A DNA stretch of 64,000 nt, from contig CALOAB010000011.1 in the NCBI GenBank assembly GCA_942491185.1, positions 1-64,000 of the forward strand, read 5' to 3'. Shown here piece by piece: positions 8,679 to 16,799 of the stretch. The stretch is from SLRI01 sp942491185 (GTDB lineage: Bacteria; Pseudomonadota; Alphaproteobacteria; Geminicoccales; Geminicoccaceae). Positions within the stretch are counted from its first letter, which is position 1. Every line of letters begins with the position of its first letter. The notes under the pieces are model-generated. The model was not told where the DNA came from, did not search any database, and saw only the letters and a program-made list of their open reading frames with translations. A program made the position numbers and the translations under genes.

Positions 8679-9866
8679 GTGAACATCCAGACCATCGAGA
8701 CCTTTGCGCTCAAGGTGCCGATCGGGGCGAAGACCTTCTATTCGTCCCAGGCCCGGTTTCCCGAGCGCAACTCGCTCCTGGTCAAGATCACCACGGATGA
8801 CGGCCTCGTCGGCTGGGGCGAGGGCGGCCAGTACGGCCCGGGCGAGCCCGTGGCGTCCGCCATCGTCGACGTGCTGGGGCCGCGGCTCATCGGCAGGGCC
8901 GCCGACCAGCCCGTGCGCATCTGGGAGGACAACTACGCCTTCTCCCGCGATTTCGGCCGCACCGGCACCTACATCGAGGCGATGAGCGCCATCGACATCG
9001 CGCTCTGGGACATCTGGGGCAAATCGCTCGACCGGCCGGTGCATCACCTCATGGGCGGCGCCTTCCGCGACAAGGCCATGGCCTACGGCACGGGCTGCTA
9101 CTACCCGGACAATTTCCGCGACACGCCCGCCATGATGCAGGCGCTGGCCGAGGAGGTCGCGGGCTACGAGGCGGCCGGCATCACCGCCGTCAAGATCAAG
9201 CTCGGCCTGCTGCCGGTCGACCAGGATCGCGCCCGCATCGAGCTCATCCGCGCGACCGTGGGCCCGGACGTCATGCTGATGGCCGACGCCAACCACGCCT
9301 ACAACGCGGCAACCGCGCTCCGGATCGGCCGGACCATGGACGAGCACGGCTTCTTGTGGTTCGAGGAGCCTGTCCCGCCCGAGGACCACGACGGCTACCG
9401 GCTGCTGCGCGCCAAGCTCGACACGCCGATCGCCGGCGGCGAGTGCGAGTTCGGCCGCTTCGGCTTTCGCGACTTCATCCGCGGCGGCTGCGTCGACATC
9501 GTCCAGCCCGACTTGTGCGCCGCCGGCGGCTTCAGCGAATGGCAGAAAATCCTCGCCACCGCCGGCCAGCACGGCGTGCTCACCGTCCCCCACGTCTGGG
9601 GCTCCGGCGTGGCCGTGGCCGCAGCCCTGCACGCCATCGCCACCATCCCGCCGATGCCCCACACCGCAGCCCCCGTCACCCTGCAGAACGAGCCCATGGT
9701 CGAGTACGACCGAACCCTCAATCCGCTCCGCGATTCCATCCTCCACGAGAACTTCAAGCTGGAGAACGGCGCCGTCGCCATCCCGAACGGCCCGGGCCTG
9801 GGCATCTCGGTCGACGAGGCAGCGATGGCGGCCTACGTGGCGGCGCGACGGGCGGTGGTGGCGTAA
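8679..9866 (+). CDS. Mandelate racemase/muconate lactonizing enzyme family protein (enolase superfamily dehydratase)
   Basis: Enolase-superfamily enzyme, 395 aa, that abstracts a proton alpha to a carboxylate, as in sugar-acid dehydratases. Metal ligands and catalytic residues are visible in order: KIK in AVKIKLG (acid/base Lys), ADANHAY (Asp), WFEEPVPPED (Glu), GGECEFG (Glu) and VPHVWGSG (His). This pattern resembles the mandelate racemase subgroup, including galactonate-dehydratase-like enzymes. The best start is GTG at 8679, preceded by AGGGAGG at six bases' spacing, and it gives the family-typical opening NIQTIETFALKVP. The substrate cannot be fixed from the sequence. Confidence 0.88.
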   Translation: MNIQTIETFALKVPIGAKTFYSSQARFPERNSLLVKITTDDGLVGWGEGGQYGPGEPVASAIVDVLGPRLIGRAADQPVRIWEDNYAFSRDFGRTGTYIEAMSAIDIALWDIWGKSLDRPVHHLMGGAFRDKAMAYGTGCYYPDNFRDTPAMMQALAEEVAGYEAAGITAVKIKLGLLPVDQDRARIELIRATVGPDVMLMADANHAYNAATALRIGRTMDEHGFLWFEEPVPPEDHDGYRLLRAKLDTPIAGGECEFGRFGFRDFIRGGCVDIVQPDLCAAGGFSEWQKILATAGQHGVLTVPHVWGSGVAVAAALHAIATIPPMPHTAAPVTLQNEPMVEYDRTLNPLRDSILHENFKLENGAVAIPNGPGLGISVDEAAMAAYVAARRAVVA

Positions 9867-9926
9867 GGTATAAGCAAAGATATGCGGGGAGGATGATCCT
9901 CCCCGAGCCCCACCGTTATTTTGGGG

Positions 9927-10134
9927 TGGAAAGCGTTCGGGAGATGGGTCCGCCCGAACGCCAGCGGTCGAGAGCAGGCGCGAACCCGCCTTCGCCAAAC
10001 GCCTCCGCGTCTCCGTCGAAACCCTGCGCAACTGGGAGCAAGGCAAACGCCACCCCCAAGGCCCCGCCCGAGCCCTGCTCCGCATCATCGACAAGGCACC
10101 AGAAGCAGCAATGGCAGCGCTGGACAATACCTGA
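9927..10134 (+). pseudogene. Broken HTH antitoxin gene (HigA/NadS-like)
   Basis: The frame ending at the TGA 10132-10134 encodes FAKRLRVSVETLRNWEQG followed by KRHPQGPARALLRII and an acidic-hydrophobic tail. This is the helix-turn-helix and C-terminal segment of NadS/HigA-like antitoxins. A few codons of the family's N-terminus (VESVREMG, from about 9927) lie in a different frame just upstream, and the middle of the gene is missing. No cognate toxin is present. The remnant is too short to be a functional regulator as it stands. Confidence 0.6.
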
Positions 10135-10181
10135 CCGTTCGGCCGGACCCGAATCGAGACACCTTTTCGGGGACCATGTGG

Positions 10182-10200
10182 TTAAAAAGGGAGCTGTCCC
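10182..10200. repeat. Short repeat motif with AAAAAGGG...TGTCCC
   Basis: The sequence TTAAAAAGGGAGCTGTCCC lies between the antitoxin remnant and the carbamoyltransferase remnant. A related copy, CTAAAAAGGGCGGTGTCCCC, occurs at 29315-29334. Motifs of this kind recur in intergenic DNA and at the edges of rearranged segments in many proteobacteria. Here it sits exactly at a breakpoint between two gene fragments. Confidence 0.4.
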
Positions 10201-10210
10201 TCAGAGCTCC

Positions 10211-10609
10211 ATGCTGCTCGTTGCCGACGTCGTCGACGGCCGCAGGCGGACGATGACCGCCGAAGAGGAGGCGCTGTTCGGGATCGACAAGCTCAACGTG
10301 CCACGCTCCGAGATCCCGGCAGTGACTCATGTGGACTACTCGGCCCGCGTGCAGACGGTGCACGAATCGACCAACCCGCGCTACTGGAGGCTGATCCAGG
10401 CCTTCAAGCAGCGGACCGGCTGCCCGATGGTCGTCAACACCAGCTTCAACGTCCGTGGCGAGCCCATCGTCTGCACACCCGAGGACGCCTTCCGCTGCTT
10501 CATGGGCTCCGAGATCGAGATCCTCGTCGTCGGCAATTGCATGTTGCGCAAGGAAGCGCAAAATCCGACGCTGAAACTGGACTACAAGGAAGCCTTCGAG
10601 CTCGACTAG
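10211..10609 (+). pseudogene. 3' fragment of a carbamoyltransferase (NodU/CmcH family)
   Basis: About 133 residues match the C-terminal domain of NodU/CmcH carbamoyltransferases: PAVTHVDYSARVQTV, then NPRYWRLIQAF, then VVNTSFNVRGEPIVCTPEDA. The family is normally about 550-600 aa with an N-terminal HxxH-containing catalytic domain, all of which is missing here. The homology starts abruptly at about 10201, next to the repeat motif at 10182. The following gene encodes a membrane SGNH protein, a common neighbour of these carbamoyltransferases, so the operon has probably lost its front part. Confidence 0.75.
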
Positions 10610-10661
10610 CCTTGCACCAGTGCTCGCCGCTTCGCAAAGGCACCGCACGAAAGCTAAACCG

Positions 10662-11993
10662 ATGACCAGCCTAATCTCCCGGTTTATGTGCCTCGGGTTG
10701 GCGCTCTATTTTGTCGGTCACGCGTTCTATGCCGCGATGAACTGGGAGGACTACGTCGGCACCCAACTGCATTTCATCCGCTATCTCCTGGCCCCGCTAG
10801 GGCTCGCCGCAGTTTTTGCCCTGGCGGCGTTCCTGCTACGGCAGCAGACACGCCTGCTGGTCGGGATCTATGCCTCGGTGATGCTGGTCGCGCTTTACAT
10901 GGTCGAGTTCTATCTGACCTCCACCTTCTATTTCAGTCGACCGGCGATGGTTGAGGAACGCCAGCCCACATCCGGCGTCTCTCTCGGCTTCACGCCTCAT
11001 CGCTTGAATGGGTTCATAGAGACTGCGACGGCCGCCGACGCCATCCTGGGCCATGTTCCGTTCACCAAGATAGAACTCTGCTCCGTTGACTACGGGCCAG
11101 TCCATATCCAAACCGATAGGTTTGGTCTCAACAACCCGGACGATATTTTCGAGAAGCCGATCAGTTTTGCGATCACAGGCGACTCGTTCATTCACGGACA
11201 TTGCCAACCGTCTGGAAAAGACGTCGTCTCACTTGTCCGCGGAGCGTTGCCGGCTACGGCGAATATGGGCCTTACCGGCAGCAATCCATTGCTGCAACTT
11301 GCAGTGATTGGTCGGAACGTCGCGAGCTTTCGTCCCGCTCATGTCGTTTCCTGCTTCTATGAGGGCAACGACCTGCGGGATTTGCCGGGTGAGTTGAGCA
11401 TTCCTTGGCTCTCTGCTCTTTTGGAGCCGGCTGCCGATTTTGGTCCGGTGCCAGCGAAAGCAGAAACGCTTGCCAAAGTTGAGGACCTTAACCGCCGATA
11501 TGCGGCGGGCGAGGAGCTTCCTCCTCGTGTTTTGGGCAGTTTGCGTAGGGACATCGGATGGCGAGATCTCTGGTCCAATCCCGTCCTGCTGCGCAATTTC
11601 GCTGCCCTGAACCTCACGAGCGGCATGCTTGGCCTGTCCTACGGCAGAGCACCATCCCATCTCGCGGAATATCGAGCAGTCATGATGCGCAAACAGGCGA
11701 TCGTCGAAGGCTGGGGAGGTCAGTTGCACCTATGCTACCTGCCTTCCCGACAACGCTTCGGCTTGATCAGCTCGCACTATGCGAGCGATGAAACCCGCTC
11801 GCGCGTGCTTCAAATCGCAAGTGAGCTCGGTCTCGGGGTAGTCGACGTGACGGACTCCTTTGCCGCCCATCCGCAACCGCGAACCCTATTCGCAAGCGAT
11901 GGACACTTGAGTATCGATGGTGCCGCCTTCGTCGCTGAACAACTGACGACTTATCTTGCCGACCTCGTGCCAATGACCCGGTCAGAACACTAA
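10662..11993 (+). CDS. Membrane-anchored SGNH-hydrolase-like protein
   Basis: Protein of 443 aa with three N-terminal membrane spans (about residues 8-25, 39-61 and 66-88) and a large soluble domain. The domain carries GDSFIHG (block I Ser) and SDGHLSIDG near the end (block V Asp and His), the catalytic signature of SGNH/GDSL hydrolases and acyl-esterases. Similar proteins occur beside carbamoyltransferases in cell-surface or secondary-metabolite modification clusters, which matches the broken carbamoyltransferase upstream. The ATG at 10662 starts directly before the first membrane span; an earlier ATG at 10620 lacks a reason to be preferred. Base composition is more AT-rich than the surrounding housekeeping genes, suggesting transfer. 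Confidence 0.72.
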   Translation: MTSLISRFMCLGLALYFVGHAFYAAMNWEDYVGTQLHFIRYLLAPLGLAAVFALAAFLLRQQTRLLVGIYASVMLVALYMVEFYLTSTFYFSRPAMVEERQPTSGVSLGFTPHRLNGFIETATAADAILGHVPFTKIELCSVDYGPVHIQTDRFGLNNPDDIFEKPISFAITGDSFIHGHCQPSGKDVVSLVRGALPATANMGLTGSNPLLQLAVIGRNVASFRPAHVVSCFYEGNDLRDLPGELSIPWLSALLEPAADFGPVPAKAETLAKVEDLNRRYAAGEELPPRVLGSLRRDIGWRDLWSNPVLLRNFAALNLTSGMLGLSYGRAPSHLAEYRAVMMRKQAIVEGWGGQLHLCYLPSRQRFGLISSHYASDETRSRVLQIASELGLGVVDVTDSFAAHPQPRTLFASDGHLSIDGAAFVAEQLTTYLADLVPMTRSEH

Positions 11994-12042
11994 CGCGAAC
12001 CGCCGATTGCGCCGGGAGCGATCGTCTGAGAGCGCCTCCACC

Positions 12043-12270
12043 TCAACCGCTCGACAGGTACCGGGTCAGGCTCGCACCGTCGAAACCTCCAAGTCCGGCA
12101 GCCAGCGCATCGCCATAGCTCTTCGCCGCTAGTTCCGACAGTGGTGAGCGTCCGCCGGACCCGCTCTTGATCTCGCTGAGAAGCCGTTGATCCGCGTTCG
12201 CCTGTCGAGAGCGGTGCAAAAGAACCCGCGTCGCTTGCTTCGTGCCTCCAACGAGGGCACTCTGACCACC
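12043..12270 (-). pseudogene. Possible 3' fragment of a 3-hydroxyisobutyrate dehydrogenase-like gene
   Basis: On the minus strand, a frame ending at the stop 12045-12043 encodes a tail including RSPLSELAAKSYGDALAAG then LGGFDGASLTRYL. This resembles the last helices of the NAD-binding 6-phosphogluconate/3-hydroxyisobutyrate dehydrogenase C-terminal domain. No upstream Rossmann domain exists, and the frame runs into the promoter region of the next gene. The match is by eye and short, so chance resemblance is possible. Confidence 0.3.
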
Positions 12271-12366
12271 GATCCAGCGCGAACTGGGGAATATCGGCTA
12301 AGCGTCAAGATCCCTTGTCGGAGCGGTCCTCTGGCCGATGCAACGGCTGTCAGCTTTGGAGGCCTG

Positions 12367-13131
12367 ATGTCCAACCCTTCGCTGCTCGCGGAGTTCAAGC
12401 GATCGTTCGCGAACGACGGTGTCGCCGTTACGCTCAAGAGGATCGTCCGCTATCCGTATGTCCGCTGGCAACGCTCGCGGATTCAGCGCGGCTCAACCGA
12501 GGAGCGGTTCACCAAGATTTATCATATGGACAGTTGGGGCAGCCACGAATCGCGCAGCGGCAGAGGCTCGGAGCTGGAAGCTACAGCGAACCTGCGCCGG
12601 CATCTGCCGGCGTTCTTCGAGCATTTCGAGATTGGCTCTATTCTCGATGCGCCGTGTGGCGACTTCAACTGGATGCAGCATGTCGTCCGCGGCAGCGGGC
12701 TGCGCTATGTCGGCGGCGACGTCGTACGGCCGCTGATCGAGGAGAACGCGCGGCGCCACGCTTCGGCGAACGTCTCGTTCGTCCATCTCGACATCATCAG
12801 GGACCCGCTGCCCGCGGCCGACGTGATGATCTGCCGGGACTGCCTGTTCCATCTCTCGAACGCCGACATCAAGGCATTTCTCGCCAATTTCGCGCGGTCG
12901 GAGATCCCTTATCTGCTCACCACCAACCACCTCGGCGACGACATCGCCAACAACGACATCGAGACCGGCGGCTTCCGGCTGATCGATCTGTTTGCCGAGC
13001 CGTTCGGCCTGCCGAAGGCGCCGCTCTACCGGGTCGTGGACTATATTCCGTCCCGCCCGCCGCGCGAGATGGTGCTCGTGACGCGCGAGCAGGTGCAAGA
13101 CGCGCTCCACCGTCAGCGGCCGTCGGCCTGA
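12367..13131 (+). CDS. Class I SAM-dependent methyltransferase
   Basis: Protein of 254 aa. SILDAPCGDFNWMQHV is the glycine-rich SAM-binding motif I, YVGGDVVRPLIEEN is motif II, and VSFVHLDIIRDPLPAADVMICRD contains the motif IV/post-I acidic region. It belongs to the family of small unassigned methyltransferases often found in surface-polysaccharide loci. The ATG at 12367 follows GGAGG at four bases and gives a sensible N-terminus; an upstream GTG/ATG extension lacks a ribosome site. The substrate is unknown. Confidence 0.75.
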   Translation: MSNPSLLAEFKRSFANDGVAVTLKRIVRYPYVRWQRSRIQRGSTEERFTKIYHMDSWGSHESRSGRGSELEATANLRRHLPAFFEHFEIGSILDAPCGDFNWMQHVVRGSGLRYVGGDVVRPLIEENARRHASANVSFVHLDIIRDPLPAADVMICRDCLFHLSNADIKAFLANFARSEIPYLLTTNHLGDDIANNDIETGGFRLIDLFAEPFGLPKAPLYRVVDYIPSRPPREMVLVTREQVQDALHRQRPSA

Positions 13132-13363
13132 ACGACTACCTCACCGTCTTGCTGACACCTTCCAGCCGCCAGATCGCGGAGAGCGTCCGGGCGTTTCCGT
13201 CTAAAAGCGCTTTCTAATCGACAAAATCAGGTTTGCCAGCAGCGAGCGCGCCCACGAGGCATCCTGCCATCGCACTCATTTCGCCAGCCCTGAGCCGCGA
13301 CGCACCAAGTGGCCCCCAGGCGTCCACGGCGGGGCGCCTCACTTGGTAGATCCCGATTAAGAC

Positions 13364-13670
13364 GTTGCATATAGTGCAACGGAACCCGAGAAATGTCGCA
13401 TATAGCGACTCATAAGCGCTCGTTATGTAGCGTATAGTGAAAAAAAAGCGCCCTGGAACCTGCGAACGAACCCGGGGAACGACGAACGAACCCACTGAAT
13501 CGACGATCGAACCCAACAATCCGACGAACGAACCCGGCGCTCGGGATGGGAACCCGAGCTGACAGCTTGTCGCAGATGGCCGCCGTTTCCGGGCGATCGG
13601 GTGGGACCTGTGACCTCGGTGAACGGACCCTCGATGCCGGCCATCGCCGACCGCCGAGCGAACCCGAGCG
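13364..13670 (-). repeat. Dispersed ~300-bp repeat, copy A (inverted)
   Basis: First of three copies of a long non-coding repeat; the others are at 28735-29145 and 40241-40545, on the opposite strand. Read on the minus strand it holds a conserved head (TGCGACAAGCTGTCAGCTCG), four copies of a GGGTTCGTTCGTCG-like unit at 20-21 bp period, then AT-richer palindromes: CATAA...TTATG (13411-13427), GTCGCATATAGCGAC (13395-13409) and GTTGCATATAGTGCAAC (13364-13380). The last two start 31 bp apart. It lies between two convergent genes. No protein is likely, although the 21-bp period keeps several frames open. Confidence 0.85.
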
Positions 13671-13770
13671 TGCCGCCGTGCCGGGCCGATTGGCGTCGTC
13701 GGCTCGTCCAGGCCGTCGACGGTGCCGCGCACGGTCGCCTCGGTGCGGTTGAGCATAGCCTGCTGCGCCC

Positions 13771-13802
13771 GGGGCCTTCGGCTTGCGGACGGCAAAGGCC
13801 CC
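13771..13802 (-). terminator. Stem-loop after the CoA-transferase gene
   Basis: An 8-bp inverted repeat, GGGGCCTT / AAGGCCCC, encloses a 16-nt loop, 15 bases past the stop of the CoA-transferase gene on the minus strand. No T-run follows, so it is only a candidate terminator. Confidence 0.35.
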
Positions 13803-13816
13803 AAACCAGAGATGCT

Positions 13817-15037
13817 TCAGTTGATGACGCCCGCCTCGCGCAGGCGGGTGAGCTCGGGGGCATCCAGGGCGAGCAGCTCCTCCAGCACCTCGGCCGTGTG
13901 CTGGCCCAGAACAGGGGGTGGCTTGTCGTAGGCTGGCGGTGTCGCCGACATCTTGATCGGGTTGCCGAGCAGCGGCACGGTGCCGGTCGCCGACGTGGGA
14001 TGCGGCATCTCGATGCGCATGCCGCGATGCTGCACCTGGGGATCCTCGAAGACCTCCTCGATGTTGTTCACCGGGCCACAAGGCACGCCGAGTGCGGTGA
14101 GCCCGTCGACCCATTCGGTCTTGGTCTTGGCCCTGAAGACCGGGTCGAGCAGCTCATAGAGCGCGTCGCGATTGTGGAGCCTGAGCGAGTTGGTGCGAAA
14201 GCGCGCGTCGTCGGCGAGCTCGGGCACGCCGGCGAAGGTGCAAAAGCGCTGATATTGGCGATCATTGCCTGCCGCCAGCACCACCGGTCCGTCGGCGGCC
14301 TCGAACAGCTTGTAGGGCACGATGTTCGGGTGCTGGTTGCCGAGGCGCTGCGGCACCTTGCCGGAGATCAGGTAGTTGGTCCCCTCGTTGGCGAGCCAGG
14401 CGATCTGGGTGTCGAGCAGAGCGAGGTCGAGATGCTGGCCCTCGCCGGTGCGCCGCTGGTGGTGCAGGGCTGCCAGGATGGCGCTGCTGGCGTACATGCC
14501 GCACATGATGTCGGCGATGCCGATGCCGACCTTCATGGGCTCGCCATCGGGCGCGCCGGTGATGCTCATGATCCCGCCATAGCCCTGGGCGAGGTAGTCG
14601 TAGCCGGCGCGCTCCTTGTAGGGGCCCGTCTGGCCGAAGCCGCTGACCGAGCAGTAGACGAGGCCGGGGAACGCGGCCTTCAGGTCGTCGTAGCCGAGGC
14701 CATAGCGGCCGAGCGTGCCGGTCTTGAAATTGTGCACCAGCACGTCGCACTTGCCGAGCAGGCGGCGGATCAGCTCCTGTCCTTCCGCTCGAGCGATGTC
14801 GATGGCGACCGAGCGCTTGTTGCGGTTGCAGGCGAGGTAGTAGGCGCTCTCGTCCGTGGGCTCGCCGTCCGTGCCCTCGAGGTAGGGTGGCCCCCATTTG
14901 CGCGTGTCGTCGCCGGCACCGGGCCGCTCGATCTTGAGGATGTCGCAGCCGAGATCGCCCAGCAATTGCGTGCATGTCGGCCCCGCGAGGATGCGGGTGA
15001 GATCGAGAACCCTGATGTCCGACAGCGCCTTTTGCAT
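13817..15037 (-). CDS. CaiB/BaiF (family III) CoA-transferase
   Basis: Enzyme of 406 aa that exchanges CoA between acyl-CoA and free acids. It opens with LSDIRVLDLTRILAGPTCTQLLGDLG, the typical first strand and helix, and VHNFKTGTLGRYGLGYDDL follows. The catalytic aspartate is in GIGIADIMCGMYA (near residue 170). The C-terminus contains the GPVNNIEEVFEDPQVQHRGM motif. The family includes succinyl-CoA:glutarate and formyl-CoA transferases; this one is close to the general succinate-using type, but the acceptor acid is not determinable. It stands alone in orientation and is followed by repeat copy A. Confidence 0.92.
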   Translation of the reverse strand: MQKALSDIRVLDLTRILAGPTCTQLLGDLGCDILKIERPGAGDDTRKWGPPYLEGTDGEPTDESAYYLACNRNKRSVAIDIARAEGQELIRRLLGKCDVLVHNFKTGTLGRYGLGYDDLKAAFPGLVYCSVSGFGQTGPYKERAGYDYLAQGYGGIMSITGAPDGEPMKVGIGIADIMCGMYASSAILAALHHQRRTGEGQHLDLALLDTQIAWLANEGTNYLISGKVPQRLGNQHPNIVPYKLFEAADGPVVLAAGNDRQYQRFCTFAGVPELADDARFRTNSLRLHNRDALYELLDPVFRAKTKTEWVDGLTALGVPCGPVNNIEEVFEDPQVQHRGMRIEMPHPTSATGTVPLLGNPIKMSATPPAYDKPPPVLGQHTAEVLEELLALDAPELTRLREAGVIN

Positions 15038-15113
15038 GCTCGCTTCCTTTTGTGCGGGGCGCAGTTAGCCTGCGCACCGAGGTTCGAGCAAGCCCGGCAC
15101 GATCGATCGGTGG

Positions 15114-15995
15114 CTAGACCTCCATCAGCCAGGTGGCGGACAGCGCCCAGAGAACGAGCAGCAGGATACCGAGACGGTCCAGCCCGGGGCGTCGTGCATG
15201 GTCGAATGCGGTGTAGGCGAGACGCAGCAGTGCCAAGGCCAGGAACGGCACCGTGAGATAGCCACCCTCGGCGGCGAGCTGGCGCAAGGCCGGCTCGTGC
15301 GCGAGCAGCGCCCCATAAAGGGCCAGAACGAGGGCCAGCAGGCAGGCGAATGCCAGCTCGAGCAGGGATCGTGTCGGTCGCTGCTGGCTCGAGCGATCGG
15401 CCTCGTTGCCGCGGCTTTTGGAGTCGGTTTCCGCCAATGCCTGCCGGGTCGCCAGCGCCATGCCGACCGCAGCACCCAGCGCCAGCCAGAGGCTGCTCCG
15501 CTGGAGGTCGAGGGCAACCAGCGCCAGGTCGAGCAGAAGAGCGGTCGAGACGGCGCCGAGGACGAGTGCTGCGGCCCAATTCCCACGTGCGCCGCAACCA
15601 GCCACTGCGCGTGCGCAAGCGTAGAGCATGAGCGTCAAGACGGCGCCGGGGCCGAGCGGGGCGATCGCCAGCAAGGCGAGGGCGCCGATGCAGCCTGCCG
15701 CCGCCAGCTCCGGTGCTGTGGCTGTGGCTGCGTGTCGCGATGCGGGCTCCTGGACGCCGAGCGCAAGTGCCGCCTCGATGCCGAGGACGGCACAGTAGAG
15801 CCAGATAAGCAGCGCGATATCACCGGCTGTCCCGACCACCGGCAAGATGAGGACCGGGGCGAAGACGGCAAGCGCGCGCTGACGCGCTTCTGGCACGATC
15901 GACCGCAGCTGGCCTGCCGCCGAGCGCCAGCTCACGGCAGGCTCCACTGTTGCGCCGCCAGTGGTTTGAAAGGCAAATGCCAGTGGTCGGTTCAT
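15114..15995 (-). CDS. Polytopic membrane protein, possibly UbiA-like
   Basis: Protein of 293 aa with about seven to eight hydrophobic spans. The C-terminal stretch YLTVPFLALALLRLAY ... LLLVLWALSATWL resembles the tail of decaprenyl-phosphate phosphoribosyltransferase-type UbiA proteins, and the front has RQRALAVFAPVLILP in the place of the usual RPxQWxKN...F motif. The aspartate-rich DxxxD motifs needed for prenyl-phosphate binding are not visible. It is therefore either a degenerate relative or unrelated. The ATG at 15995 follows GAGGAAA, a good ribosome site. Function unknown. Confidence 0.5.
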   Translation of the reverse strand: MNRPLAFAFQTTGGATVEPAVSWRSAAGQLRSIVPEARQRALAVFAPVLILPVVGTAGDIALLIWLYCAVLGIEAALALGVQEPASRHAATATAPELAAAGCIGALALLAIAPLGPGAVLTLMLYACARAVAGCGARGNWAAALVLGAVSTALLLDLALVALDLQRSSLWLALGAAVGMALATRQALAETDSKSRGNEADRSSQQRPTRSLLELAFACLLALVLALYGALLAHEPALRQLAAEGGYLTVPFLALALLRLAYTAFDHARRPGLDRLGILLLVLWALSATWLMEV

Positions 15996-16123
15996 CGGTT
16001 CGGTTTCCTCAACGAACGGCCGCATCGGCCGCGAGCCGTTATCGCCTCGCTTGCTGAACAAAAGGTTAACCGCTGCTGCCGGCCGGCGGCTCAAAAACCC
16101 CGCCGAAGGTCCTCGAGGTCGGC

Positions 16124-16151
16124 TTGACATGCCCGGCGGAAGGGGTAGTTT
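16124..16151 (+). promoter_or_regulatory. Candidate sigma-70 promoter for the suf regulator
   Basis: TTGACA at 16124-16129 is followed after 16 bases by TAGTTT at 16146-16151, about 95 bases before the regulator gene. The -35 box is perfect and the -10 is weak, the usual state of promoters that depend on or are tuned by a regulator. A TGGTACCA palindrome lies just downstream. No experimental support is visible. Confidence 0.4.
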
Positions 16152-16253
16152 CGATTGCGGACCGATTTGGTACCAGTTTGCCGCTCTGGCATGGCTTGGT
16201 GGGCTGACGACTGGTCGGTGCCGTGCCGCGAATGACCCCAGGTGGATGACGGA

Positions 16254-16736
16254 TTGATCAAGCTCAGCAAGCTCGCGGACTATGGGATCGTCATCATGAC
16301 CCATCTCGCTCGCCCGGCTGGTGGTCAGTCGAGCGCCCAGGCGATCGCTCGGGCAACGCGGATACCGCAGCCGACGACGAGCAAGATCCTCAAGGCTCTC
16401 GCGCGTGATGGCCTGTTGAGCTCGCAGCGTGGGGTGAACGGCGGCTACGAGCTCGGTCGGTCGGCAGGGTCGATCACCGTGGCGCAGATCATCGTGGCGC
16501 TTGACGGCCCGATCGCCGTCACCGATTGCGTCGACGGCGCCGTCGGTAGCTGCGTGATCGAAAGGCTTTGCCCGGCACGTACAAACTGGGAGCGGATCAA
16601 CGCCGCCATTCGCGATGCGCTGGACGGCGTGACCCTGGCGGAAATGGCGAGTGGCATTCCCTTGGCCTTTCGGAGCATGCCCGAGCGACAGGCGGTGGGC
16701 GGCTCGGCGCAAGCGTCCCTGGCGGCCGGGGGCTGA
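16254..16736 (+). CDS. Rrf2-family SUF Fe-S assembly regulator
   Basis: IscR/SufR-like transcription factor of about 160 aa that senses Fe-S cluster status and controls the suf operon directly downstream. The winged helix includes IKLSKLADYGIVIMTHLA and the recognition region QPTTSKILKALARDGLL. Three cysteines, in CVDGAVGSCVIERLC, match the 2Fe-2S ligand set (C-x7-C-x5-C). The likely start is TTG at 16254, with AGGTGG eight bases upstream, giving the family opening MIKLSKLADYG. A GTG at 16242 would add four residues but has no ribosome site. Confidence 0.88.
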   Translation: MIKLSKLADYGIVIMTHLARPAGGQSSAQAIARATRIPQPTTSKILKALARDGLLSSQRGVNGGYELGRSAGSITVAQIIVALDGPIAVTDCVDGAVGSCVIERLCPARTNWERINAAIRDALDGVTLAEMASGIPLAFRSMPERQAVGGSAQASLAAGG

Positions 16737-16799
16737 TTGCCCGTCTGCACGGACGGGCGGCTTGACGATGAACATAGTTGATACGGAGCTTGGATAGGT

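Noticed and set aside
6975..10127. Very long minus-strand open frame running upstream from livH
   Set aside because: It runs antisense or out of frame to the binding-protein and dehydratase genes and gives Arg/Asp/Gly-rich sequence typical of shadow frames in GC-rich DNA; the livH family begins at 6974.
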